Of a stretch of 64,000 nt of DNA, positions 53,301-63,676 are shown one piece after another. Source of the DNA: Prunus persica (Eukaryota > Streptophyta > Magnoliopsida > Rosales > Rosaceae); the NCBI RefSeq assembly GCF_000346465.2, contig NC_034015.1:3559845-3623844 (forward strand). The letters are read 5' to 3'. Position 1 is the first letter of the stretch, and each line of letters begins with the position of its first letter. The position numbers and the translations under genes are program-made. Below the pieces are notes generated by a model. That model ran no database searches. It saw only the letters and a program-made list of their open reading frames with translations, and was not told the DNA's origin.

Positions 53301-53921
53301 GTCCATGTCCCAGGTGGAGGCGAAAGTACGAACATTGATTTCTATGGCAAACTGACAACTGTCGTGCAATTGCTTTACAAAGATCAATACCAAGTCATCA
53401 TGTTTAAGTGTCGATGGTTCGATACCAACCCAAATAGGGCGGGAAATGTTAAAATCGACCATGGAGTACTGTCTGTGAACATTAACAGAACTTGGTATGA
53501 TGACGACCCGTACATTTTGGCAAACATGGCGTCCCAAATTGTGTATCTAGATGACCCTAAAGCCGGGAACGGGTGGAAAGTTGTGCAGAAGATGGATCAT
53601 AGGAACATGTATGATATACCAGAACTAGACCCAAGTGACAACGACGTCGACAATGTGGCTGACCAACGTTTAGAATCTTCAATGGAAAATGATGCGGAAA
53701 CACTTCGAGATACAAATGTTATACAAGAACCGTTTCAGATAGAAGGAGTGTCTTCAGTAGAAATACCGATTCAGTCAATTACAATTGACCTCGGTGATCT
53801 TCCCCGATACGATGTTGCAGTGGGCCCTAGCAACGCCGATGATGCAATTATAGAGGAGGAGGAGGAAGAAGATTGGGAGACCGAGAGTGACGAAAGTTAT
53901 TATAGTTCAGATGATGAATAA
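50348..53921 (+). pseudogene. CACTA-B tnpD-like transposase, nearly intact with two stops and a frameshift
   Basis: Catalytic transposase of an En/Spm-type element. From ATG 50,348: transposase-associated domain (MSRRWIQNPNRCADEYLDGI, CPCRRC at ~39-44); Tnp2/Transposase_21 core (VMRYLPLKPRLQRLYMSTHT, VMRHPADGEAW, LATDGFNPYG with Asp ~328, FAFPYNLPPWKCMKKEYMMM, DVYLRPLVDELKDLW, ACPVCKED, GHRRWLPWDHEW, LDVMHVEKNVFDTLVGMILD with Asp ~542/Glu ~547); DUF4218 (FEMIFPPAFFTSMMHVMVHL...NYRWMYPIER); intron 52,576-52,653; SIIEAWVQYESLTFCGMYL; HWFVLNNCDEI (shifted frame); intron ~53,050-53,138; DUF4216 (GKLTTVVQLLYKDQYQVIMF, KCRWFD); acidic tail. Lesions: TAA at 51,116-51,118 and 51,755-51,757, frameshift near 52,890. 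Confidence 0.95.
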
Positions 53922-54197
53922 TGAATTTATTTGTAAATTTATTATGTTATTGTATTCATTTTGTGTAATACAAATCTTTGAATATATGTAGTTGTTATAT
54001 CAAATCCTTATATATGTCAACATATGTAACATTGTTAAAACATACAACAAAATCAAAAATGAAAAAAATATTTAGTTAAACAAGATCGGTAAAACAAATA
54101 ATATATCCTTCTTTATACAAAGTTAAAAAATGAAGAACACAAAACCTTTCCAAAAAATACAAAGCATACACAATTTTAACTAAATGAGAATTTATGG

Positions 54198-54375
54198 CGC
54201 CAAATTCTTGCGCGACGAATGATGCTCGTCGCGCAAACTATGCGCGACGCACATGTATTCGTCGCGTAATTTTTGCGCGACGACTATACCTCGTCGCGCA
54301 TAGTTTCCGCGACGCATACACATGCGTCGCTTATGGTCTTTTTGCGCGACGATAAGGTCCCTTCGTCGCGCAAAT
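54198..54375. repeat. Internal GCGCGACGAA pair array after tnpD
   Basis: Four inverted pairs in 180 bp, for example TTGCGCGACGAATGATGCTC... and TTGCGCGACGAC...GTCGTCGCGCA. It lies over 5 kb from either end, so these sites are not confined to the termini. Confidence 0.85.
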
Positions 54376-54419
54376 ATATATTAGGGTAACTTTATAGTAT
54401 AATATATACACACATATAT

Positions 54420-55010
54420 ATTTCAAATTGGCGATCGAATTGGTTCATTGTATTCATATGGAGTGTAGGACTGTAGCTGCAAAAAATCATCAACATCGGA
54501 GTTAAAATAACCGTTCAATCATCACTTTTTATTTAGAACCGTCGAAAAGTTTTACCCCGTTACTTAATCTCTGAATGTTTTTTTTGTCCGATTTTTGCTG
54601 TCTATGATCTCGAAGTATAGAAAAACAAGTTTGACGGCTGGATGACTGAAACTAGTTTCGTAGACTGCGTGTGCTATCAAAATCATATATTCACCAAAAA
54701 CCCTAAAATTTGTTCATACATTTGTGAAAAATGTAACTTAACGTTTATGTGGTATCCCCTAATGTAAAAATCTGAAATTGAAGATCAAATCCAGTCATTG
54801 TATTCATATAGTCAACAAATGTTGCTGTAAAAAATGATCAAAATCGGAGTTAAAATAACCGTTAAATCATTACTTTTCATTTATAACCGTCGAAATATTT
54901 TGTCCCGTTCCTTGATATCTGAATGTTTGGTCTTTTTGATTTTTGGCGTATACGATCTCCAAGTATCAAAAAATAAGTTTGCCGGTTGGATCATTGAAAC
55001 TATTTTAGGG
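54420..55010. repeat. ~240-bp direct duplication inside CACTA-B
   Basis: Copies at about 54,420-54,663 and 54,769-55,008 share CATTGTATTCATATRG, ATCGGAGTTAAAATAACCGT, TTT.TTTA.AACCGTCGAAA, CTGAATGTTT, CGATCTC.AAGTAT and GATGA/GATCATTGAAACTA. Roughly 80% identical by eye. No coding. Confidence 0.8.
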
Positions 55011-55036
55011 TTTAGGGTTTAGGGTTTAGGGTTTAC
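55004..55036 (+). repeat. Short interstitial telomere-type repeat (TTTAGGG)4
   Basis: Four consecutive TTTAGGG units (the plant telomere repeat) from about 55,004. It is internal to a transposon, so it is not a chromosome end. Confidence 0.9.
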
Positions 55037-55059
55037 ATATTAGGCTAAGGGTCTAGGTT

Positions 55060-56045
55060 TTGCGCGACGCATAACTTTAACCGTCACGCAAAGTGAAAGT
55101 GAAAAAGATTGCGCGACGGATATTTGTTGTATTCGTCGCGCAATCTGGGTCACAGTTTTCAACCCTCCATCCCCTTTAACACTTAGTGAAAATTTCAATC
55201 AAAATCTTGAACTCGCGCGACGAATCAAACATCGGCGTCGCGCAAAGTGAAAGTGAAAAAGATTGCGCGACGGATATTTGTTGTATTCGTCTCGCAATCT
55301 GGGCGACAGTTTTCAACCCTCCATCCCCTTTGAACACTTAGTGAAAATTTCAATCAAAATCTTGAACTCGCGCGACAAATCAAACATCCGCGTCACGCAA
55401 AGTGAAAGTGAAAAAGATTGCGCGACGGATATTTGTTGTATTCGTCGTGCAATCTGGGCGACAGTTTTCACACCTCCATGCCCTTTGAACACTTAGTGAA
55501 AATTTCAACCGAATCAAAATCATGAACTTGCGCGACGAATAACATGTCTTCGTCGCGCAAAAGCAAAATCCTTTTTCAGCCTCCCGCTAAACCCTAAACC
55601 CCAAAATTTTGGCGGAACGAGAGCATTTTGCGCGACGAATGAATTATTGTCCGTCGCGCAAGGTCCCCATCGCGCGAGCACAATCCCTTTTCAGCCTCCC
55701 GCTAAACCCTAAACCCCAAAATTTTGGCGGAACGATAGAATTTTACGCGACGAATGTATTATTGTCCGTCGCGCAAGGTCCCCTCGCGCGACGTTTACTG
55801 TATTCGTCGCGCAAAAACACAAACCCTTCAGTTTCAGCCTCCCGCTAAACCCTAAATCCCCAAATTTTGGGGGAACGACAGCGTTTTACGCGACAGATAT
55901 ATTCTTTTGCGTCGCGCAAAGTGCGCAGACCCTAATCCCCATTCAAAATTTGGCGTTCTGGGAGACCTTGCGCGACGGATATTTCGTCGCGCAAGATTCA
56001 TTAAAATCATTTTGCGCGACGCATGTCATTCTTCGTCGCGCAAAG
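55060..56045. repeat. Two families of tandem units carrying GCGCGACG pairs, between tnpD and tnpA
   Basis: Family 1: three units of 154-155 bp starting at 55,091, 55,245 and 55,400, each with AAGTGAAAGTGAAAAAGATT, a GCGCGACGG...CGTCGCGCAA pair and a second pair near TTGAACTCGCGCGACGAAT. Family 2: three units of 114-141 bp starting about 55,573, 55,687 and 55,828, each with CAGCCTCCCGCTAAACCCTA, CCCCAAAATTTTGG and one or two GCGCGACG pairs. Single pairs continue to 56,041. Some copies have lost CpGs (for example GCGCGACAAATC at 55,371). Confidence 0.9.
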
Positions 56046-56862
56046 TCGAATAAATTTGCAGAAACCGCTCGATGCCTTCTTCTTCCCCATTTCTGGTTTT
56101 TCCTCCATTCTCCCTCTCTCTCCGCCGTCACCTCAGCCACCGCCGCTCCTTCCGTAGCCTCCCCTGCCGTCGCCGTCGAGCCTGCCGTCGCACATAGTCG
56201 GTTTTTGCCCGATTCTTCGCCGACCGATTTCTCTTTCCTCCGGCCACCATTTCCGACGCCTGAGGTATGCTTTCTCGACTATTTTTTGTGCTCTAGCTGA
56301 TGGTTGGTTAGGATTTCTTGAATTTTCGCTATAGGAAATAGGAAATAAAACCCTAGGTTTTGTCCTGTTTGGGAATTTCAAATCCGGCCACTTCCGGCCA
56401 TTTTTCGGGGTAGGTCCGAGAACAAAAGTGGCTCCAATTAATGTTTTCAACCTAGGGTAGGAACCTTGGCCCTTAGTTTTTAGAATTTTCCGGCGAATGT
56501 TATCGCTTTGGACACCCACGCGCTGCCGGCGCGTGTGATGGCGCGTGGGATGCTGTGGCAGTGGGGCATTGGGTCCCAGAGCAATCCCCTGTTTGTCACG
56601 AGCACGTAGGTTTGCTCGGATTTGAATTTGGTTACCGTTTGAGTCTTGATCGGATTTCGCCTATTGTGCGATTTCCAGGTTTGATATGTTCGGACCGTTG
56701 GATCGAACTCAAACTCACGTAGTTGTACCTTTGTGTTTCTAGGATCGTTTAGGATTCGACCGATCGTTGATCGGAGTCCCGGATACTTCGAAATTCCAAA
56801 CCCTAGGTCATGCTATGCTTTTAATTAATTAGTTTAAATTCTTAATGAAATTATATGTGCAG

Positions 56863-58673
56863 ATGTCAGATTTGATTAGACGTGGTAGGTCGATGATGAC
56901 TGCACCGAGTTCGGATCTCCCGGCTCAGTCGGCATCTGCTGCCACTGCTCCAGCTTTGATGGAGCACGTGCTGGTTGGTCCCGGGGCGTCCCAGGCGCCT
57001 GCGTCATCTACGTCATCCGTCGCGCAGCCAGCTAGTGCTAGGCGGTGGCACCGGCCCGCCGACACCACCGACACGACATCTACCGACGGTACTGGTGCCT
57101 CGGGATCACAGCCAGGTATAACTACCATTTTGTATTGTGAATTTTATATTGAAATTTGACAATGTTGTTTATTTAACATTAATATCTTTTTTCTTTGCAG
57201 CGAAGAAGAACACCCGAGGGCCGTGTCGTCAGCTGAAGACGGCGAAGGTCACCCGGGTGACCAACAGTCGTATCAGCATCGGATACGACGAGCGCCATCG
57301 GGCTGCACCGACGGCGGAGTTGCATAGCTCCTTGGCCCACGACATTGGCCACGTCGTGCGGACCCATTGCCTGATGCAATGGAAGTCTTGGAGGGTCATG
57401 CCTGACGAGATCAAGGTGGAGGTTCGCGGCCAGTTGTCACTATGTACCTTACATTTTCATTAATTTTCTTTAAAATTGTGTATATTTCTATTACTTAACG
57501 TATCTAATTAATTGATTGCAGACGAACTATAACTTGGAGGATCTCGACGAAGAGTCGTTGGCGTACGTCAACAGACTCTTCGCTGAGAGGTACAAGCAGT
57601 GGAAGAGCGACTTGCACCATCATTTTTAGGCCTTTGATGATCCGCAAGTCGCTCTTCAGGAGGGTTGCCCGAAGGAGCTTGAGGGGCGGGAGGATAGTTG
57701 GGAGTGGCTCTGCGCTCATTTTCAAGCGCCCGAATATGTAGTATTTTTTTAATAATATTTTTTTTAATTATTACTTATTTCTTATTAAAGTTTATTTCAT
57801 TTTTTTATTTCATTATTATTTAATTTGTTATATTTTAACTAATACGTTTCATTTTTTGTATAACAGAATAAAGCCCAAGTGAATAAGGGTAATAGGAAGA
57901 AGAAGACTCTTCTCCACCATTCCGGCTCCAGGCCCTTTTCGTATAGGATGGATGCACGGCGACGGGTAACAATCACATAATTTATATTTCATTTTTAATG
58001 TCATTTTTAATAATTTATTTTTTTCATACTAATATTTTTCTTCTCTTGTTCAATTTAGGAGGGGTCCAAGTTCCCAGAGATCGACGTCTTTGGTGACGTT
58101 TATGTTCGACCCGGGAATGAGTTGGCCGAGTCCCTTCATGTAAGTATTATTTAATTTTAATTCTTATGTTACGCATTCAATTTATATGCATGTTTTAATT
58201 TATATTTGATGTTATGTTCAACAGACGACGATGGTGGAGAGGAGCCAGTTGGTTCTTCAGGAGTCCGCCTCCAGCTTCCTCCCGAGACTCCGATCGAGTC
58301 TGTGGCTCCTCCACAGGATGCTGGATTTCAGATCTTGACGGAGACGTTGGATCAGACTCTCGGGAGGAGGCCGGGGACATATTGTCGAGGGATGGGGAAT
58401 GCCCGGCGGAGGGAACCTAGACCTCGTTCATCGGCGCAGTCAAACAGTCAGGTGACTGCTTTGACAGCACAGGTGGCCGAGCTTCAGGGTCAGATGTTGG
58501 TGATTCCACAGTCCCTCTCACAGAGCGGCTTTCCGATCCCGCAGTTTCGTGCGTCGACCTCCCAGCCCGTCCACCCCGAGCATGCCCACCAGACCACTGC
58601 CCCGATGGACGCCCAGACCTCCGAGCCGCATACTGGCGACGACCCGGTTGATTTTGCTTCTTTATTTGATTAG
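56863..58673 (+). pseudogene. CACTA-B tnpA-like gene (Transposase_24 / Ptta-En/Spm), 6 exons, lightly broken
   Basis: Accessory protein, expected to bind the GCGCGACGAA arrays and bring transposon ends together. Exons: 56,863-57,115; 57,201-57,439; 57,522-57,737; 57,867-57,965; 58,059-58,139; 58,225-58,673. Phases agree throughout. Exon 1 starts MSDLIRRGRSMM. Domain text: RGPCRQLKTAKVTR, WKSWRVMPDEIKVEVRGQL, YNLEDLDEESLAYVNRLF, ALQEGCPKELEGREDSWEWL, LLHHSGSRPFSYRMDARRR, FPEIDVFGDVYVRPGNELAE, then a Gln/Pro-rich tail with a short coiled coil (VTALTAQVAELQGQ). Lesions: TAG at 57,627-57,629, where the family usually has Gln; one base lost near 58,277, between ESAS and LPPETP; and intron 2 starts CTATGT instead of GTATGT (57,440), so splicing there would fail or shift. 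Confidence 0.9.
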
Positions 58674-58847
58674 TGTATTTATTTTCATCATAAACATTTA
58701 TTTTATTTGTAATACATTTATTTTATTTTATAACAAAATTTTGTTCTAATTTATTTTTATTGCAATTTCATTGTTTAATCAATAAACAAACCAATTTTAT
58801 TTTTAAAAAAATAAAAAAAAAACAAAAAAAATTGTATTATTATTTTT

Positions 58848-59407
58848 GCGCGACGGAAGAAATTTCGTCGCGCAAACTAACAATAAAAAATAAACTTTTT
58901 TTTACTTTAATTCTTGCGCGACGAATACGTACGTCTCGCAAACATCCTTTGCGCGACGAAAATCTCTGTCGTCGCGCAACATCTTTAGCGCGACGACAAA
59001 GATTTTCGTCGCGCAAATATATGAGCGACGAAAACTTTCTCATCGCGCGAATAGTTCTGCGACTAATATATACGTCTCTCGAAACTAGTTTTGCGCGACG
59101 AATTAGATTTTGTCGCGCTACTCATTTCGTCGCGCAAATATACGTGCGCCGAATACTTTATCGTCGCGCAAATATTTATGCGACGAACAGTTGTTTCGTC
59201 TCCACACCGTTGGTGCAACGATGGTTTACCCGTCGCACAATTATGCGCGACGAAGTGTTGTACCTCGTCGCGCAAAGGCTTTGTTCACGATCTTCGCACG
59301 ACGGAATGTGCGCGACGAATTTTTTGTTGCGCTGAATTTAGGGCGACTAAATGAAACTTTGAGCAACGTTTTGGTATTCGTCGCGCAAAGCGTAAAATGT
59401 AGTAGTG
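58848..59407. repeat. CACTA-B right terminal array of GCGCGACGAA pairs
   Basis: Dense run of TTGCGCGACGAA / TTCGTCGCGCAA and variants (GTGCGCCGAAT, CGACTAATA), in pairs with 5-20 bp spacers, ending at the CACTA terminus. The motif matches the left array, joining both ends to one element. Open frames across it (reading RRDE, FVAQ or ARR repeats) are artefacts of the motif. Confidence 0.9.
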
Positions 59408-59697
59408 ATTATTATTACTTTTCTTAAGATACTTACAATTTATTTAACTATTATATGAATATGCACAACTCTTCATCAATCACACACAGACGCTCTCTCT
59501 CTCTCTCTCTCTCTCTCTCCACATATATATATATGTCATTTTTTATTATTAAAAAATAAAGATTATGAAGATATATTTAAAATTTTCAGAAATTTTCGAT
59601 TAAAAATTTGCTTTGTTAGGGTCTTGATCAAGATTGTCTTCAAATAATCTTGATGTGTGCTTGTTATTGGTGGCAATTTCTGACATGACCCAAATAA
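59408..59697. repeat. Right flank of CACTA-B, duplicate of 47,457-47,806
   Basis: Starts with the target duplication ATT and continues as the paralogue of the empty-site copy: TTACAATTTATTTAACTATT, CT microsatellite (59,492-59,519), GATTATGAAGATATATTT, TTTGCTTTGTTAGGGTCTTG and GACATGACCC. Homology ends near 59,697. Confidence 0.88.
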
Positions 59698-60044
59698 TGT
59701 AACATTCATTGTCACATCTCAGGACTGGCTCCGCCGTAGCACGATATTGCATAGGATAAACTGGATATGCTAGCAATAGGATAAACTGGATATGCATCAT
59801 TAAAACGTGAATAATTTTTTGGAAATGAGCTCATTTAGTTAGGGTTCAATTTATATTACATTGTTTGGCCATATTTGTTTTTTATTTGCAATATTAAAGA
59901 AATGACCGAGTATACCTTGCTACTCCTATCTCAAGCAACTTGAGATGCTCTCATATAATAGGCAGCTTCCCTCATTATTTGAAATGTGAATTCAATTTTT
60001 TTATAATATTTTGTGTGTTTATGAAATGGACTGGTTAAAGGGAT

Positions 60045-61373
60045 ATGGATAAATCTTGGATGCATGAAGATAGAAGAAGCAAAGAGTATGAAGAATTTCT
60101 AAGGATAGCATTAGCAAATGCTATTGATCATAGGCGCATTCATTGTCCATGCCAGAGATGTGGGAATACAAGAAAGTTTACTATTAGAGTAATAAGGAAG
60201 CATTTGTATTTCAATGGGGTTGACCAAACCTATAAGGATTGGATAAGGCATGGGCAGCCTATTGAATCAAATGGAAGTAAAAGTGTAAATCAAGAACCAT
60301 ATCTTGAACGTGACGTAGTGGATGAGACAATTGATATGTTCGAAGGTGCAAATGAACACTTTACTGAAAACCCGGATGAATTTAGGAAGTTTGTGGAAGA
60401 AGCAGAAAAACCTCTTTATCCTTGGTGTCATAAGCACACCAAGTTGTCGGGATTGGTTAAGTTGTACAACCTTAAAGCAAGGCATGGCATGACCGACAAT
60501 TGTTTCTTTGATATGTTTATTGAAGTTGGAGATTTGCTTCCAATTGGTCAAGAGCTACCCTCATGTATGTATGAGGTAAAGAAGACATTGAATGCCTTGG
60601 GATTGAAGTATGAGAAAATACATGCATGCTACAATTATTGCATTTTATATAGGAATAAATATCATGATTTGACAACCCACCCTAAATGTGACTCTCACAA
60701 TGGAAGGTGACAAAGAAGAATGTGGAGAAGAAAGGGGTCCCGTCGAAGGTTTTATGGCACTTTCCTCCTATCCCAAGGTTCAAAAGAATGTTTAAGTCAT
60801 TTGAAACTTCTAAAAGTTTAACTTGGTATGATGAAAGTCGAATAAAAGATGGTCGATTGCGTCATCCAGCTGATTCACCATCATGGAAGATGGTTGATCA
60901 TATGTGGCCAGATTTTGCAAGTGAGCCTAGAAACCTTAGGTTAGCCATTTCATCGAATGGGATAAACCCACACAGTTCTCTTAGTAGTAGATATAGTTGT
61001 TGGCCAGTAATTTTGGTCACATATAACCTTCCTCTGGAGCTGTGCATGAAGAGGAAGTTTATGATTTTAACGTTATTGATTTCTAGCCCTAGACAACCTC
61101 TCAATGATATAGATGTGTACTTGGAACCATTGGTTGAGGATTTAAGAATATTGTGGGATGGAGTGGAGGGAGTCTATGATGTTTTCCGACAACAGTCATT
61201 CACCTTAAGAGCTATACTTTTGTGGACAATAAATGATTTTTCAGCTTATGGTAATCTGTCCGGGTGCACTATGAAAGGATATTATGCATGTCCAATTTGC
61301 GATGAGAAGACATGTGGAAAGGTTGGAACATGGAAATAAAATGGCATTCACTGGACACCGAAGATTCTTATCT
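60045..61373 (+). pseudogene. Third tnpD-like transposase (CACTA-C), frameshifted and cut at 61,373
   Basis: N-terminal two-thirds of an En/Spm transposase. ATG 60,045: MDKSWMHEDRRSKEYEEFLR, CPCQRCGN (associated domain); FEGANEHF...CPxC region with a frame change near 60,695; then Tnp2 core VPSKVLWHFPPIPRFKRMFK, DGRLRHPADSPSWK, LRLAISSNGINPHSS (this subfamily has SSNG where CACTA-B has ATDG, so the first acidic residue differs), LPLELCMKRKFMILTLLISS, DVYLEPLVEDLRILWDGV and TLRAILLWTINDFSAYGNLS. It ends in GHRRFL, a motif that normally sits mid-domain. At 61,374 a CACTACTACAAAAAA terminus begins and the coding text stops. There is also a stop at 61,337-61,339 just before. No downstream part was found, and no terminal repeat of this element was recognised. 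Confidence 0.9.
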
Positions 61374-63172
61374 CACTACTACAAAAAAGCAAAAAGACGA
61401 CGGTAAATCACCGTCGTGTATTCGTTTTTTCAATAGTCGTGGAATCCACCGTCATCTTTTCCCTCATAAACCACGACGCTAAATCACCGTCGTTGTTACA
61501 ATATACAACGTCATCAACAAATAAAAAACGACATCTTTGTACTGCAAAAAGATCTAAAAAAGCAGTCGAGGATGAGAATAGACGACCAACTCTCTAAAAA
61601 AACCGTCGTTAAAAAGGAAAAATATGACACATATTAACAGAACAAGGCCGCAATATAGACATACAACGACGAAAATTAAAATAAGACGTCGTTAAATATC
61701 ATTTTCACGACAATAAAAAATATGACGTCTTTAAATACATTAGAAGACGACGTTATTGATACCTACTACGTCGCCTATATAAAATAAATTTTCCACTTCG
61801 ATTTTTCTATAAAAGATGACGTGGAAATAGTTGTCAGTGTCATTATTTACGACGTATGTATTTATAGAGTAGACGTTGAATAATGAAACAACGTCGGTTA
61901 CAAATATATGAGAGTCGTATTACAAAATTTATACGTCCTATTTTCAGAAACAAACAACGATGATAAATATTAGACGTTGTTAAATAAAACAACGTCGAAA
62001 ATAAATAAAAACAGACGTGTTTAGTCTGCTAAAGTTCTAAAAAATAGTCGAGGATGAGAATAGACGACCAACTCAAACAAATCACCGTCGTTAAAAAGGA
62101 AAAATATGACACATATTAAAAGAACAAGGCCGCAAGATAAACATACAACGACGACAACTAAAACACTACGCCGTTAAATATAATTTTCACGACAAGAAAA
62201 AATATGACGTCCTTAAATACATGAGAAGACGACGTTATTGAAATCTACTACGTCTCTTATTTACAAACAACCGTCGTGAAATAAATTTTCCACTTCGATT
62301 TTTCTAAAAAAGATGACGTGGAAATAGTTGTCAGTGTCATTATTTACGACGTATGTATTTATATAGTTGACGTTGAATGCGAAACAACGTCGGTGGCATT
62401 TATATTGTCGACGTTGTATTTATATGTATTCATTACTCACGACGCACTTATTAATATAGACGACGTTAAACTTCTAAACAACGTCGGTTCCAAATAAATG
62501 AGAGCCGTATTACAGAACATATAGACGGCATTGATTATGATGAGAGCCGTATTACAAATAACGTCGTTTAATTGATATTAGACGGCGGTTATAATGAATT
62601 ACCGTCGGAATTCATTTCGTTCCTCTTCGTTTATAAAAGAACTTGCGACGTGGAAAATGTATGATGACGTCGTATTTTTTAACGTTCAGATTATATATCT
62701 CATTTTTTAGACGTCGATATTATGGGATTGGAGTCGTGTTATTTTGAATTACATGGCGGTTCTTAATCCTTCCTCGACGTGATATCCTGAATAATTGCTT
62801 CACAATAGCGTCGTGGTTCTTCATTGTTACGTTGCTTTAAGACGATAAATATTAGATATTGTTAAATATAACAACGTCGAAAATAAATAAAAACAGACGT
62901 GTTTAGTCTGCTAAAGTTCTAAAAAATAGTCGAGGATGAGAATAGACGACCAACTCAAACAAATCACCGTCGTTAAAAAGGAAAAATATGACACATATTA
63001 AAAGAACAAGGCCGCAAGATAGACATACAACGACGACAACTAAAACCCTACGCCGTTAAATATAATTTTCACGACAAGAAAAAATATGACGTCTTTAAAT
63101 ACATGAGAAGACGACGTTATTGAAATCTACTACGTCTCTTATTTACAAACAACCGTCGTGAAATAAATTTGA
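61374..63172 (+). mobile_element. CACTA-D element, left terminus and subterminal region only
   Basis: Begins CACTACTACAAAAAAGC, then arrays of GACGACGGT / ACCGTCGTG, ACGTCGTTAAA and AACGTCG in both orientations. Preceding bases are TCT. No coding of any length. The motif array ends at ~63,168 (ACAACCGTCGTGAAATAAA), after which unrelated sequence starts without a GTAGTG. So it is a truncated end or a non-autonomous derivative. It interrupts tnpD-like gene CACTA-C. Confidence 0.75.
61545..63172. repeat. Three copies of a ~260-370-bp unit inside CACTA-D
   Basis: Copies near 61,555-61,890, 62,038-62,400 and 62,922-63,172. Each holds AGTCGAGGATGAGAATAGAC, AAAAAGGAAAAATATGACAC, AACAAGGCCGCAA, ACATACAACGACGA and AGAAGACGACGTTATTGA. 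Copies 2 and 3 are nearly identical, also sharing about 80 bp before the unit (from ~61,957 and ~62,838); copy 1 differs more. Copies 1 and 2 continue with TTTTCCACTTCGATTTTTCT; copy 3 stops at GTGAAATAAATTT, where foreign sequence begins. Confidence 0.88.
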
Positions 63173-63450
63173 ATATTAAGTTTAGCCAGCAGATCAAGAA
63201 ATTCATCTGCCTTGGGGACACAGAATCATCTATCATTAAATGAGGGCATGATACAAAGTGTGAATTGGCTTCAGAATACAAAGGGATCTTGTTAGTTTGA
63301 TAGGGCTGATAATCTCACGAGCACATTCTGTACGGAAAAAAAGGAGAAACTAAAAAAACCACAAAAGGACTGATACATCTTGCAATTACAGGAAGGAATC
63401 TGATTTGTCCAATTGGTTAACTGACTTAAAGATCAATTGATAAGGACATT

Positions 63451-63676
63451 TCACCAGATTTTCAATATCTTTTCACCACCCTTGTTTTTTCTTGGGGGTG
63501 GAAACTTGTCCATGATTTCAACAGAATCATCACTCGAATCGTTACTAGAATCATCACTCGAATCCCCATCTTCATTATCAGTTTCTTCCTTCGTAGGTAC
63601 TATTTGCTCCCCATCATTGGTGCACTTTGCACCTTCTCTAGAGCGAAAAATGACAAGATCAAATAAAGGTGTACTT
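63451..63676 (-). other. Acidic minus-strand open frame beside the gap, unassigned
   Basis: Read leftward from the gap: FRSREGAKCTNDGEQIVPTK, then an Asp/Ser run (DSSDDSSNDSSDDS) and DKFPPPRKNKGGEKILKIW, stop at 63,451. Probably a linker or nuclear-type tail of a transposon gene, since tnpD text follows on the same strand beyond the gap (63,829-63,948). No family recognised. Confidence 0.4.

Larger units (their letters stand above)
48872..59407 (+). mobile_element. CACTA-B transposon with both ends, 10,536 bp
   Basis: Ends CACTACTACGATTTAC at 48,872 and GTAAAATGTAGTAGTG at 59,407 are inverted repeats (CACTACTAC exact, then partly matching). ATT precedes (48,869-48,871) and follows (59,408-59,410) as a 3-bp target duplication, the CACTA hallmark. 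Both genes are on the plus strand: tnpD-like 50,348-53,921 and tnpA-like 56,863-58,673. Paired GCGCGACGAA / TTCGTCGCGC arrays occupy both ends and two internal stretches. A paralogous empty site exists at 47,423-47,806. Coding lesions are few (tnpD: two stops and about one frameshift; tnpA: one stop, one frameshift, one bad donor), so it decayed recently compared with CACTA-A. Confidence 0.95.

Noticed and set aside
55004..55036. Chromosome end suggested by telomere-type TTTAGGG repeats
   Set aside because: Only four units, and a transposon gene plus flanking DNA continue beyond; an interstitial repeat.
58760..59427. Several overlapping open frames (RRDE, ARRI, FVAQ repeats) near the CACTA-B right end
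   Set aside because: Same cause: the motif array is open in many frames on both strands.
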